Notes under the pieces: model-generated | What the model was told of the DNA's origin: nothing | The model's database searches: none | Seen by the model: only the letters and a program-made list of their open reading frames with translations | Part shown: piece after piece, positions 6,215-11,976 of the stretch | Layout of the letters: every line of letters starts with the position of its first letter | Numbering within the stretch: the first letter of the stretch is position 1 | Source of the DNA: an uncultured Anaerococcus sp. | Lineage (GTDB): Bacteria; Bacillota_A; Clostridia; Tissierellales; Peptoniphilaceae | Assembly (NCBI GenBank): GCA_945916625.1 | Contig: CAMEGY010000008.1 | Coordinates: 1-12,872, forward strand | Reading direction: 5' to 3' | DNA length: 12,872 nucleotides | Program-made: the position numbers and the translations under genes

Positions 6215-8834
6215 ACATGCTTTCTCCAAAACCAATATCTACTACAAGGTCAACCTTAAGTTTTGCAGCTTCTTCCATGCATTCTTTTAGTATTTCTCTA
6301 GCCCTTTGCTTATCAGCATCTGACGATTCTATGATTATTTCGTCATGGATTTGAAGGATGATTTGGGCATCTAGACCTTCTTCTTTAAGCTTGCTTGCTG
6401 TATCTATCATAGCAATTTTAATTATGTCAGCCGCTGTACCTTGGATTGGGGTATTTAAGGCAATTCTTTCACCGAAGCTTCTAACATTAAAATTCCTTGA
6501 AGATAGTTCAGGAACATACCTGCGTCTCTTAAATAAAGTTTCTATATAACCTTGTTCTTTAGCAAGTTTTACAACCTTATCCATATACTCCTTAATTTGT
6601 GGGTAGGACTCTTTGTACTTATCAATATAATCCTTGGCCCTTTTTCTAGGAATATTTAGGTTTTGAGAGAGGCCATAGTCGCTTATTCCATAGATAATTC
6701 CAAAATTAACGGCCTTTGCCTCTGATCTTTGTAGTTTTGTAACCTCATCAAGTGGTGTATGGAAAACCTCAGATGCAGTTTGGGTATGGATGTCAATTCC
6801 ATTGTTAAAGGCGTCTTGCATATTTTTATCATCTGACAGACTAGCTAGGATTCTTAATTCAATTTGTGAGTAATCAGCATCTATAAGAACCTTACCATCT
6901 CCTGCTTTGAAGGCCTTTCTAATTGCCCTACCTTCGTCGGTTTTGATTGGTAGATTTTGTAGGTTTGGCTCCTGGCTAGAAAGTCTGCCTGTTGAGGCAA
7001 TATTTTGCCTAAAGGTCGACCTAATTCTGCCATCTTTGTCAATTGCATTTTCAAGCCCCTCTATATAAGTAGAACGAAGTTTATAGGTTTCCCTGTATCT
7101 TTCGATTTTTTCTATGATTGGGTGCTTGTCTCTTAACTTATCAAGGACTTTGGCATCTGTAGAAAATCCCGTTTTGGTTTTCTTAATCACTGGTAGTTCC
7201 AAATCCTTAAACAAGACCTCCCCTAATTGCTTTGGAGAATTGATATTTAATTCACTACCAGCTAGATCATATATTTCTTTTGTAAGCTCCTCTATTTGCT
7301 CATCAAGTTCCGCCTTAATTCCTTCTAGGATCTTCCTATCAGTTGCAAATCCAACAATCTCCATAGAACCTAGAACTTTTGCAAGTTTTTTCTCAATATT
7401 TTCATAGAGGTCTACCATTTCGTACTCAGCTAGGTTTTTAAAGACCTTATCTTTTGAGTCCTCGATTGCATTTGCCATGCTTGCTAAGAAATTTGCTAAA
7501 TCTTCACTATCTATGTCAGCATATTTTTTCCTCTTTGCACCCTTACCAATTAGGCTCTCTTCATTATCAAGCTCATAAGATAGGTAAGTCTGGCTTAGAA
7601 GTTTTAAATCATAGGATGACCTTGATGGGTCAATTAAATAATGCATAAGCATTAAGTCATCGTAAGGATTTATCAAGTCGATTCCATGCTTGTCTAAAAG
7701 TACAATTTCCTCTTTTATATCGAAAGAAACCTTATTAATCTCAGTATCTTCAAAAATCTCTTTTAAATTCTTTATATTTTTAGGATCAACTATAAAAGTA
7801 CCAGTATCCTTAGTCTTTATTCCAAGTGTATTTATCTCTGAATGTATATAATTGTCCCCATCATAAAGGGACTTGAAAAAGATTTCTTTTGTTTTTTTGG
7901 CTGACTTAATTAATTCTTCTAAGTCGTCAGAATTCTTATAGGAAAATTCTTTGACTTCAGTTTCTTTAGCCCCGCCATCAAGTTCTTCCAAAAACTTATT
8001 GAAATTAAGTTTGGAAAACTTCTCTCTTAAGCCTTCTATATCGACCTCGCCTAGGACTAGCTCGTCATATTCAAAGTCAACTGGTGCGTGGGTTACAATT
8101 GTACCTATTTTTTTGGACATATAGGCAATATCTTCGCTATTTTCGAGATTTTCCTTGGTTTTTTTACCTGAAATCTCGTCAAGGTTATCATAAAGATTTT
8201 CTATAGACCCATATTTTCTAATAAAATCAAGGGCACGCTTTTCACCAATGCCATCAACTCCAGGGATATTATCCGACTTATCTCCCATAAGGCCCTTCAC
8301 ATCGATTAATTGTTTTGGAGTAAGCCCGTACTCCTCATTTATTTTCTCTACAGTGTATTCTACTGTATCCGATACGCCTTTTTTGGTTAGGTAAACAAGG
8401 ACATCCTCATCTACAAGCTGGAGGTAATCCCTATCTCCAGTGATTAGAACAGCCTTATCTCCTGCTTCCTTAGCCATTTTCGCATAGGTTCCAACTATAT
8501 CATCAGCCTCAAAACCATCAAGATCTGTATACTTAACCCCCATGGAATCGAGAACATCTTTTAAAATTCCAAACTGATAAGAAAGTTCATTAGGTGTCTT
8601 ATCCCTAGTCGCCTTATAGTCTGCGTACTCCTTATTCCTAAAAGTCTTAGAAGACCTATCAAAGGCCACAAGGACATAATCTGGTTTATATTTATCAAAG
8701 GCATTTCTATACATGGTCAAAAAACCATAAACGCCATTAGTCATAACTCCGTCATTGTTGGATAAGTTCGGCAGGGCAAAAAAAGCCCTATAGATCAAAC
8801 TCGACCCATCAATCAACATAACAGTTTTTTTCAT
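6201..8834 (-). CDS. polA: DNA polymerase I
   Basis: Pol I fills gaps and removes RNA primers during lagging-strand synthesis and repair. The 877-residue protein has three parts. The 5' nuclease domain (about 1-285) keeps its metal-binding residues: D9, the FEADD motif at 108-112, TGDRD at 132-136, and GDKSDNIPGVDGIG at 184-197. The middle 3'-5' exonuclease-like domain (about 295-490) lacks the usual DxE motif and looks catalytically dead. The polymerase domain (about 490-877) has motif A DADYSQIELR (652-661), motif B starting at R703 with K707, F711 and Y715, and motif C HDE (830-832). It is the first gene of the operon, with GGAG five bases before the ATG and a promoter about 50 bases upstream. 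Confidence 0.97.
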   Translation of the reverse strand: MKKTVMLIDGSSLIYRAFFALPNLSNNDGVMTNGVYGFLTMYRNAFDKYKPDYVLVAFDRSSKTFRNKEYADYKATRDKTPNELSYQFGILKDVLDSMGVKYTDLDGFEADDIVGTYAKMAKEAGDKAVLITGDRDYLQLVDEDVLVYLTKKGVSDTVEYTVEKINEEYGLTPKQLIDVKGLMGDKSDNIPGVDGIGEKRALDFIRKYGSIENLYDNLDEISGKKTKENLENSEDIAYMSKKIGTIVTHAPVDFEYDELVLGEVDIEGLREKFSKLNFNKFLEELDGGAKETEVKEFSYKNSDDLEELIKSAKKTKEIFFKSLYDGDNYIHSEINTLGIKTKDTGTFIVDPKNIKNLKEIFEDTEINKVSFDIKEEIVLLDKHGIDLINPYDDLMLMHYLIDPSRSSYDLKLLSQTYLSYELDNEESLIGKGAKRKKYADIDSEDLANFLASMANAIEDSKDKVFKNLAEYEMVDLYENIEKKLAKVLGSMEIVGFATDRKILEGIKAELDEQIEELTKEIYDLAGSELNINSPKQLGEVLFKDLELPVIKKTKTGFSTDAKVLDKLRDKHPIIEKIERYRETYKLRSTYIEGLENAIDKDGRIRSTFRQNIASTGRLSSQEPNLQNLPIKTDEGRAIRKAFKAGDGKVLIDADYSQIELRILASLSDDKNMQDAFNNGIDIHTQTASEVFHTPLDEVTKLQRSEAKAVNFGIIYGISDYGLSQNLNIPRKRAKDYIDKYKESYPQIKEYMDKVVKLAKEQGYIETLFKRRRYVPELSSRNFNVRSFGERIALNTPIQGTAADIIKIAMIDTASKLKEEGLDAQIILQIHDEIIIESSDADKQRAREILKECMEEAAKLKVDLVVDIGFGESMYESK

Positions 8835-8882
8835 TATATCTCCTTAACTATAAAAATAGTTTAAAATCCATTCCTACCTTAT

Positions 8883-8911
8883 AGTATAACTTATATTGGA
8901 AAATTTTTAAA
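8883..8911 (-). promoter_or_regulatory. Probable promoter of the polA-coaE-transglycosylase operon
   Basis: On the minus strand TTTAAA (8906-8911) and TATACT (8883-8888) are 17 bases apart, about 50 bases before the polA start. The -35 box is a poor match to TTGACA, while the -10 is good and the spacing ideal. It partly overlaps the terminator of the preceding zinc-ribbon remnant, so the two transcription units are packed back to back. Confidence 0.5.
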
Positions 8912-8940
8912 GAAAAAAAGAAACATCTTTAAATGTTTCC
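8912..8940 (-). terminator. Rho-independent terminator after the zinc-ribbon remnant
   Basis: The arms GAAACAT (8920-8926) and ATGTTTC (8933-8939) form a 7-bp stem with a 6-base loop. On the minus strand it is followed by seven U residues (from 8919-8913). It starts 17 bases after the stop of the zinc-ribbon reading frame, and insulates it from polA. Confidence 0.75.
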
Positions 8941-8956
8941 CAAAATATATGTTTTA

Positions 8957-9178
8957 TTACTTATCACCGTATTTTTTCTCAATCTTTGTAATATTATCAA
9001 GGTCTACCTATTCTTCTGAAAACCCGCACTCAGTACATAGGTATCTGTCAACTGGCACTGCGGAATATATAGTCGCACCAATAGGGATATTATTACCTGA
9101 ACCATAAGCTCCGGCCTTACCTGGGATTTTTATTATCTCGTGAAATCCGCACTTTGGACATTTTTTAGTATTTTTCAC
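8957..9178 (-). pseudogene. Small zinc-ribbon protein gene interrupted by an in-frame amber codon
   Basis: A 73-codon minus-strand frame runs from a GTG (9176-9178, with AGAAGGA four bases upstream) to TAA at 8957-8959, interrupted once by TAG at 9008-9010 (codon 57). The translation shows a zinc ribbon: CPKC at residues 7-10 and CTEC at 48-51. Between them is the segment KIPGKAGAYGSGNNIP (17-32), then GATIYSAVPVDRYL. I recall this as a widespread small conserved Firmicutes protein of unknown role in which the residues after CGFSEE continue with W-V-D. Here the frame resumes as VDLDNITKIEKKYG, so a TGG to TAG change explains the stop. Both sides are otherwise well preserved and a terminator follows, so the lesion is recent, a sequencing error, or tolerated. 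A 56-residue product would keep all four cysteines. No ATG start is available upstream. Confidence 0.75.
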
Positions 9179-9263
9179 AAAATCCTTCTTTATTTCAGGA
9201 TATCGGAATGAATTCTATATACAAATTAAATTAAAAAAATAGAAAAAAATTTAAGACTAGTAT

Positions 9264-9269
9264 TATAAT
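9264..9269 (+). promoter_or_regulatory. Candidate -10 box for the antisense RNA of the Fst-like locus
   Basis: A perfect TATAAT on the plus strand lies about 20 bases before the repeat at 9290-9305 and 40 bases before the hairpin at 9309-9336. No good -35 match is visible at 16-18 bases upstream, and the surrounding DNA is very AT-rich. The assignment rests on the -10 and on context. Confidence 0.35.
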
Positions 9270-9289
9270 TAAATTGAGTAATAGGAAAT

Positions 9290-9305
9290 CAGGTTCATTC
9301 GAATC
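9290..9305. repeat. Direct repeat copy A flanking the toxin remnant
   Basis: The plus-strand sequence CAGGTTCATTCGAATC matches copy B (9503-9518) at 14 of 16 bases. Each copy is followed within about 3-4 bases by a hairpin with A/T-rich outer stem. The pair brackets the toxin remnant. Confidence 0.8.
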
Positions 9306-9308
9306 ACA

Positions 9309-9336
9309 AAAAAGATGGGCGGCGACTCGTCTTTTT
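9309..9336. terminator. Bidirectional terminator shared by the toxin remnant and the antisense RNA
   Basis: The arms 9309-9319 and 9326-9336 pair over 11 bp around the loop CGGCGA. Read on the plus strand all pairs form (two G-U). On the minus strand two of them become A-C mismatches. The outer A-T pairs supply a U-run in both directions. It lies 9 bases after the toxin stop codon (9345-9347). Confidence 0.65.
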
Positions 9337-9344
9337 ATTTTGGG

Positions 9345-9442
9345 CTAGTTATCACTGTCAATGAATCCGTCTAACCACTTGATGAAATATTGAGTAGTTA
9401 AGCCAAGTGCAACAGGTAATAAAAGGGATAAAGTCTATCCAT
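9345..9442 (-). pseudogene. Fst-like type I toxin gene, frameshifted
   Basis: On the minus strand an ATG at 9440-9442 has a good ribosome site (AGGAG, 8-base spacing). Read straight it gives only 14 residues, MDRLYPFYYLLHLA. Shifting frame after about codon 7 gives an open frame ending at TAG (9345-9347) that reads LLPVALGLTTQYFIKWLDG then FIDSDN. The region is 98 bases, one short of 33 codons; one missing base, for example in the TTTT tract of codons 7-8, would explain it. The restored 32-residue peptide has a single hydrophobic span with a central P-x-x-x-G, then WLD and a polar tail. That is the pattern of Fst/PepA1-type membrane toxins. A terminator follows, and an antisense RNA is plausible. 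Family assignment rests on motif pattern and locus layout only. Confidence 0.6.
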
Positions 9443-9502
9443 AAGCTCAGCTCCTAACTGTTATCAGTTTAAGTAGTGATTAAAGACAAGAAAAAGTGAA
9501 AC

Positions 9503-9518
9503 CAGATTCATTCGATTC
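9503..9518. repeat. Direct repeat copy B in the leader of the toxin remnant
   Basis: CAGATTCATTCGATTC on the plus strand is the partner of 9290-9305 (two mismatches). It lies about 60 bases before the toxin ATG on the minus strand, where its transcript could pair with the antisense RNA. Confidence 0.8.
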
Positions 9519-9519
9519 G

Positions 9520-9549
9520 AAAAAGCAAGCTAGAGTGCTCGCTTTTTTT
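9520..9549. terminator. Hairpin with U-run next to repeat copy B
   Basis: The arms AAAAAGC (9520-9526) and GCTTTTT (9541-9547), plus an inner AGC/GCT, enclose a 6-base loop. The single internal mismatch on the plus strand becomes a G-U pair on the minus strand, so the RNA hairpin is perfect there. It is a second copy of the repeat-plus-hairpin unit at 9290-9336. It could terminate transcripts in either direction or serve as a 5' structure of the toxin mRNA. Confidence 0.5.
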
Positions 9550-9575
9550 ATGATCAAAACAAATAATTTCTCCTA

Positions 9576-9581
9576 ATTATA
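9576..9581 (-). promoter_or_regulatory. Candidate -10 box upstream of the toxin remnant
   Basis: TATAAT on the minus strand lies about 135 bases before the toxin ATG. There is no recognisable -35, and the -35 position falls inside the first dyad of the CTTTAAG array (9592-9609). A transcript from here would cross the hairpin at 9520-9549. The assignment is weak. Confidence 0.25.
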
Positions 9582-9591
9582 TTAAGGCACA

Positions 9592-9667
9592 CTTTACCAC
9601 ATAGTAAAGCCATCTTTAAGGGGGTCTTAAAGTAGGCTTTAAGCAGGGTATTAAAGGAGACTTTAAG
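9592..9667. repeat. Tandem array of CTTTAAG dyads (iteron-like or operator-like)
   Basis: Four successive units start at 9592, 9614, 9637 and 9661, that is at spacings of 22, 23 and 24 bases. The first three are dyads: CTTTAC-N6-GTAAAG, CTTTAAG-N5-CTTAAAG and CTTTAAG-N7-TTAAAG. The fourth is a half-site. The array is bounded by a very AT-rich stretch (about 9668-9735). Such layouts occur in plasmid iterons and in multi-site operators. No replication or regulator gene is present nearby, so its role is unknown. Confidence 0.6.
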
Positions 9668-9738
9668 GATAATAATATAAATATGAATATTATAAAGTTA
9701 ATATAATCATAGTAAAGAAGCATATGTATTTTTAGAAA

Positions 9739-9762
9739 TTACCATGTTGGTAACATTTTTTT
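9739..9762 (+). terminator. Weak terminator-like hairpin in the intergenic region
   Basis: The arms TTACCA (9739-9744) and TGGTAA (9748-9753) around a 3-base loop are followed closely by seven T residues on the plus strand (from 9756). No gene is seen upstream on that strand, so it may be a remnant or chance. Confidence 0.3.
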
Positions 9763-9803
9763 ATCTCAACTTTTATAATTCGATTAATCCTTTAAATAGG
9801 CAC

Positions 9804-9829
9804 AAAAATAGCGCTGGATTCTCCAACGC
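9804..9829 (-). terminator. Terminator of tRNA-Leu
   Basis: The hairpin arms 9811-9818 and 9822-9829 pair over 8 bp with a 3-base loop. On the minus strand the one mismatch becomes a G-U pair, and the stem is followed by UAUUUUU. It lies 10 bases after the encoded CCA end of the tRNA. A T-run also follows on the plus strand. Confidence 0.8.
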
Positions 9830-9839
9830 TTTTTTTCTT

Positions 9840-9926
9840 TGGTGCCGGTGGTGGGACTCGAACCCACACGCCCCGGAGGACAACAGATTTTGAGTCTATC
9901 TCGTCTGCCAGTTCCGACACACCGGC
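9840..9926 (-). tRNA. tRNA-Leu, anticodon CAA
   Basis: The 87-base gene folds as a class II tRNA. The acceptor stem is GCCGGTG paired with CACCGGC, the discriminator is A and CCA is encoded. The D arm closes with TCG/CGA, and the anticodon stem ATAGA/TCTGT closes the loop CTCAAAA, giving anticodon CAA. It has the long variable arm expected of leucine tRNA, and the T arm is GTGGG-TTCGAGT-CCCAC. It decodes UUG. It stands alone, with its own promoter and terminator. Confidence 0.97.
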
Positions 9927-9944
9927 ATAATTACTTACCGATTT

Positions 9945-9973
9945 ATTATATCACAATTTATGCCTGGTGTAAA
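9945..9973 (-). promoter_or_regulatory. Promoter of tRNA-Leu
   Basis: On the minus strand TTTACA (9968-9973) and a perfect TATAAT (9945-9950) are separated by 17 bases. The -35 box lies inside the last codons of the PAP2 gene, so the tRNA promoter is embedded in the upstream gene's end. The -10 lies 18 bases before the mature tRNA 5' end. Confidence 0.75.
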
Positions 9974-10515
9974 TTAAATTTTGATTTTATTTCATTATAT
10001 ATTGGCGAATCATATATTTTTATTGCCCATATTCCAATAATAATCCCAAATACAGCTCCTGCAAGGACGTCTGTTGGAAAGTGGACGTAGAGATACAACC
10101 TTGAAAAGGCCATCAAAACTGCCAAAAGATTTGTAAATACTTTTAGGGCCTTGTTTTTATTTAGCAAGGTCACTATTGTTGCAAAGGTTGCGGCGTAGGA
10201 CGTATGGCCGGATGGGAAGGAGTTGTCTGATAATTTGTGAACCAATAGGTCTGTGAAATTTGCTACTTCATATGGCCTTGGCCTTGCTACGACATTTTTT
10301 ACTAGGATATTTACCAGCAAAATATTTAGGATGAAGGCTAAGATCATAATCCTTCCTTGCTTTTTAAGGTCCTTTGCTGCCAAAAATATAAATATATAAG
10401 CTATCCAGATTAGGGAAAAATTTCCTGCTGATGATATAGTAACCATCAGCTTATCCAGGGGTAAGCTCCTTATTGATTGGACCCAATTTAAGATATTTAA
10501 TTCAAAATTTGCCAT
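9958..10515 (-). CDS. PAP2-family membrane phosphatase, probably acting on a polyprenyl or other lipid phosphate
   Basis: The 185-residue protein is a type 2 phosphatidic acid phosphatase with about five membrane spans. All three active-site motifs are present: K73-x6-R80-P81, PSGH at 101-104, and S138-R139-x5-H145-x3-D149. H104 and H145 would be the acid/base and nucleophile pair. Members of this size include undecaprenyl-diphosphate phosphatases (BcrC/YbjG type), which recycle the lipid carrier of cell-wall and capsule synthesis; other members hydrolyse phosphatidic acid or PGP. The start codon overlaps the stop of the CapA-like gene as TAATG, so the two are translationally coupled. That coupling favours a role in envelope polymer metabolism, but the substrate cannot be read from the sequence. 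Confidence 0.9.
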   Translation of the reverse strand: MANFELNILNWVQSIRSLPLDKLMVTISSAGNFSLIWIAYIFIFLAAKDLKKQGRIMILAFILNILLVNILVKNVVARPRPYEVANFTDLLVHKLSDNSFPSGHTSYAATFATIVTLLNKNKALKVFTNLLAVLMAFSRLYLYVHFPTDVLAGAVFGIIIGIWAIKIYDSPIYNEIKSKFNLHQA

Positions 10516-11864
10516 TATTCTACTCCTGTATTTGCGATTTCTAGGGTCATGTCGTAGGCTTGTTTAATCCTCGCCCTTTGATTTTCGTTTACATAATCGT
10601 AGAGTTTGCCACCTTCTAGGAAGTCTTCTGCTAGGTGGTTTACAATACTTGTACCGTAGTCGTCGTAATAAGTTCCTACCCAAATTGGATGGAAGGCCAC
10701 ATCGGCTATTTTTTTATTTCCACTTGTCATATCTTTTTCTAAGTCAATTTCAAGGGCAAGTGAGTGTTCTACTCTAATATCATTGTTGTTTTCATAGTTT
10801 TGAAAAGAAATGAAGTTACCTAGGGCATAGGCTATTAGGCCTTCTCTACCGTCTTCTGTTTCGTAAATTTCAACAGGTTGGACTACGTGTGGATGGTTTC
10901 CGATAACAAGATCTGCTCCCCATTCTATCATATTTCTGCCTAGATTTATTTGTTCAGGGCTTGGCAGTGACTGGTATTCTATACCCCAATGAGGATATAC
11001 TACTACAAAGTCCGCTCCCTGAGCCTTGGCAATGCCTATATCTTTTTTGATTTGTCCTTCATCTGATAAATAGGCTATGTTTTCTACTTCTTCCCTTGGT
11101 ACAACTAGGTTTTCCCTGCCATTACAGCCGTAGGTATAGGCTAAAAAAGCAAATTTAACCCCATTAATTTCTTTTCTCAAAATCCTATCTGATTTGTTTT
11201 TAAAAGATCCAACATAATCAAGCCCAGCTTCTTCTGCTGCCTCCATGGTTGAGAAAACTCCTTCGATTTCTGTATCCATGGAGTGGTTATTTGCAGTTGA
11301 GATTATATCAAATCCTGTATCTTTCAAATCTCTAAGATAGGCTTCTGGGGCATTAAATCTTGGGAAACCTGCGTAAGGAAGGTCAGGATTTGTTGTCGTT
11401 TCATAGTTTCCTATTGCTATATCAGAATCCTTTACAAATTCTTTCATGTAGATAAATTGCTCAGAAAAGTCATATTCTCCACCGCCTTTGTTATAGGCGT
11501 ATTGAATTTGAGCCATATGAGCCATTATATCTCCGAAGGCCTTTAATTTTACCGTTCTTATATCAGATTTTTTTGGCTTTTCTTCTTCCTTTTCTGCCTG
11601 TTTTTCTTCTGTTTGGGCAAATTTTTCTTCTATTTTTTCTTCTTCTTTTTTATTTTCTGCTTCTATTTTTTTTGTTTTTTCTTCTTCAAGCCTAGCTTGT
11701 TCAAGCTTTTTTTCTTCTTCTTGTTTTTTATAGGAATCAAGACTATTTATAAGGTCACCTATACTTGAAATCTTAACTTCACTTTCTTGATTATTATTTG
11801 AACAAGACGTAAAGCCCAAAGCCATTAGCAAGCTTAAAAATATCATTAAATACTTCTTTTTCAT
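10515..11864 (-). CDS. CapA-family (PGA_cap) lipoprotein, metallophosphatase-like
   Basis: The 449-residue protein starts with a lipoprotein signal (KKKY, hydrophobic core, then F-T-S-C with C21 as the lipidated cysteine). Residues about 46-100 form a highly charged Glu/Lys tract likely to be a coiled or extended stalk. From about 104 on comes the CapA/PGA_cap domain, a calcineurin-like metallophosphatase fold. Its motifs are GD at 111-112, GNYE at 152-155, ANNHSMD at 191-197, PHWG at 291-294, GNHPHVVQP at 322-330 and LGNF at 348-351. The named CapA proteins act in poly-gamma-glutamate capsule export or attachment. No capB/capC ligase genes are seen here, so the role may be another envelope function. 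GGAG lies five bases before the ATG, and the gene forms an operon with the PAP2 gene. Confidence 0.9.
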   Translation of the reverse strand: MKKKYLMIFLSLLMALGFTSCSNNNQESEVKISSIGDLINSLDSYKKQEEEKKLEQARLEEEKTKKIEAENKKEEEKIEEKFAQTEEKQAEKEEEKPKKSDIRTVKLKAFGDIMAHMAQIQYAYNKGGGEYDFSEQFIYMKEFVKDSDIAIGNYETTTNPDLPYAGFPRFNAPEAYLRDLKDTGFDIISTANNHSMDTEIEGVFSTMEAAEEAGLDYVGSFKNKSDRILRKEINGVKFAFLAYTYGCNGRENLVVPREEVENIAYLSDEGQIKKDIGIAKAQGADFVVVYPHWGIEYQSLPSPEQINLGRNMIEWGADLVIGNHPHVVQPVEIYETEDGREGLIAYALGNFISFQNYENNNDIRVEHSLALEIDLEKDMTSGNKKIADVAFHPIWVGTYYDDYGTSIVNHLAEDFLEGGKLYDYVNENQRARIKQAYDMTLEIANTGVE

Positions 11865-11878
11865 AAACGCTCCTCAAT

Positions 11879-11891
11879 ATTATATATTATA
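11879..11891 (-). promoter_or_regulatory. Candidate -10 boxes of the capA-like/PAP2 operon
   Basis: Two TATAAT matches on the minus strand (11886-11891 and 11879-11884) lie 15-27 bases before the CapA-like start. No good -35 box is visible at 16-18 bases upstream. The intergenic region is divergent with the thioesterase gene. Confidence 0.4.
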
Positions 11892-11928
11892 CCATTTGCC
11901 CTAAATATTCATCTTTTATCATAAAAAG

Positions 11929-11957
11929 AATGAAAGTTTCATTTATAATAATATAAT
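11929..11957 (+). promoter_or_regulatory. Promoter region of the thioesterase gene with a perfect palindrome at the -35 position
   Basis: A TATAAT at 11952-11957 lies about 20 bases before the ATG. At the -35 position there is no TTGACA, but a perfect 7+1+7 palindrome, AATGAAAGTTTCATT (11929-11943). A second TATAAT is at 11944-11949. The palindrome may be a regulator site, or chance in AT-rich DNA. Confidence 0.4.
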
Positions 11958-11976
11958 CTATTTTAAAGGAGAAATT

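Larger units (their letters stand above)
9276..9337 (+). ncRNA. Putative short antisense RNA, antitoxin-like (RNA II-like)
   Basis: A transcript starting about seven bases after the TATAAT at 9264-9269 and ending at the U-run after the 9309-9336 hairpin would be about 60 bases long. It would run convergently to the toxin gene and share its terminator. It would contain the sequence at 9290-9305, a direct repeat of 9503-9518 in the toxin leader. Because the two RNAs come from opposite strands, this repeat makes 14 of 16 bases complementary to the toxin mRNA leader. This is the architecture known for Fst/par type I toxin-antitoxin RNAs. Transcription is inferred, not shown. Confidence 0.4.

Noticed and set aside
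5952..6290. Plus-strand open frame of 112 codons opposite coaE and the polA end
   Set aside because: Antisense to two well-supported genes, without a ribosome site or promoter. The composition reflects the complementary coding strand.
9290..9305. Attachment-site copy of the tRNA-Leu T arm
   Set aside because: GGTTC...GAATC resembles a T arm superficially, but it does not match the T arm and acceptor end of the tRNA-Leu gene beyond a few bases, and its partner is at 9503-9518.
9569..9616. Minus-strand 19-residue ORF starting at the ATG inside the CTTTAAG array
   Set aside because: No ribosome site precedes it and the peptide has no recognisable pattern. The array structure explains the sequence better.
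9592..9667. CRISPR array
   Set aside because: The units are 22-24 bases with no unique spacers of constant length and no cas genes. They are short dyads in tandem, not repeat-spacer units.
9839..10090. Plus-strand open frame beginning VPVVGLEPTRPGGQ
   Set aside because: This is the classic spurious translation of the reverse complement of a tRNA gene; it covers tRNA-Leu and the PAP2 gene end.
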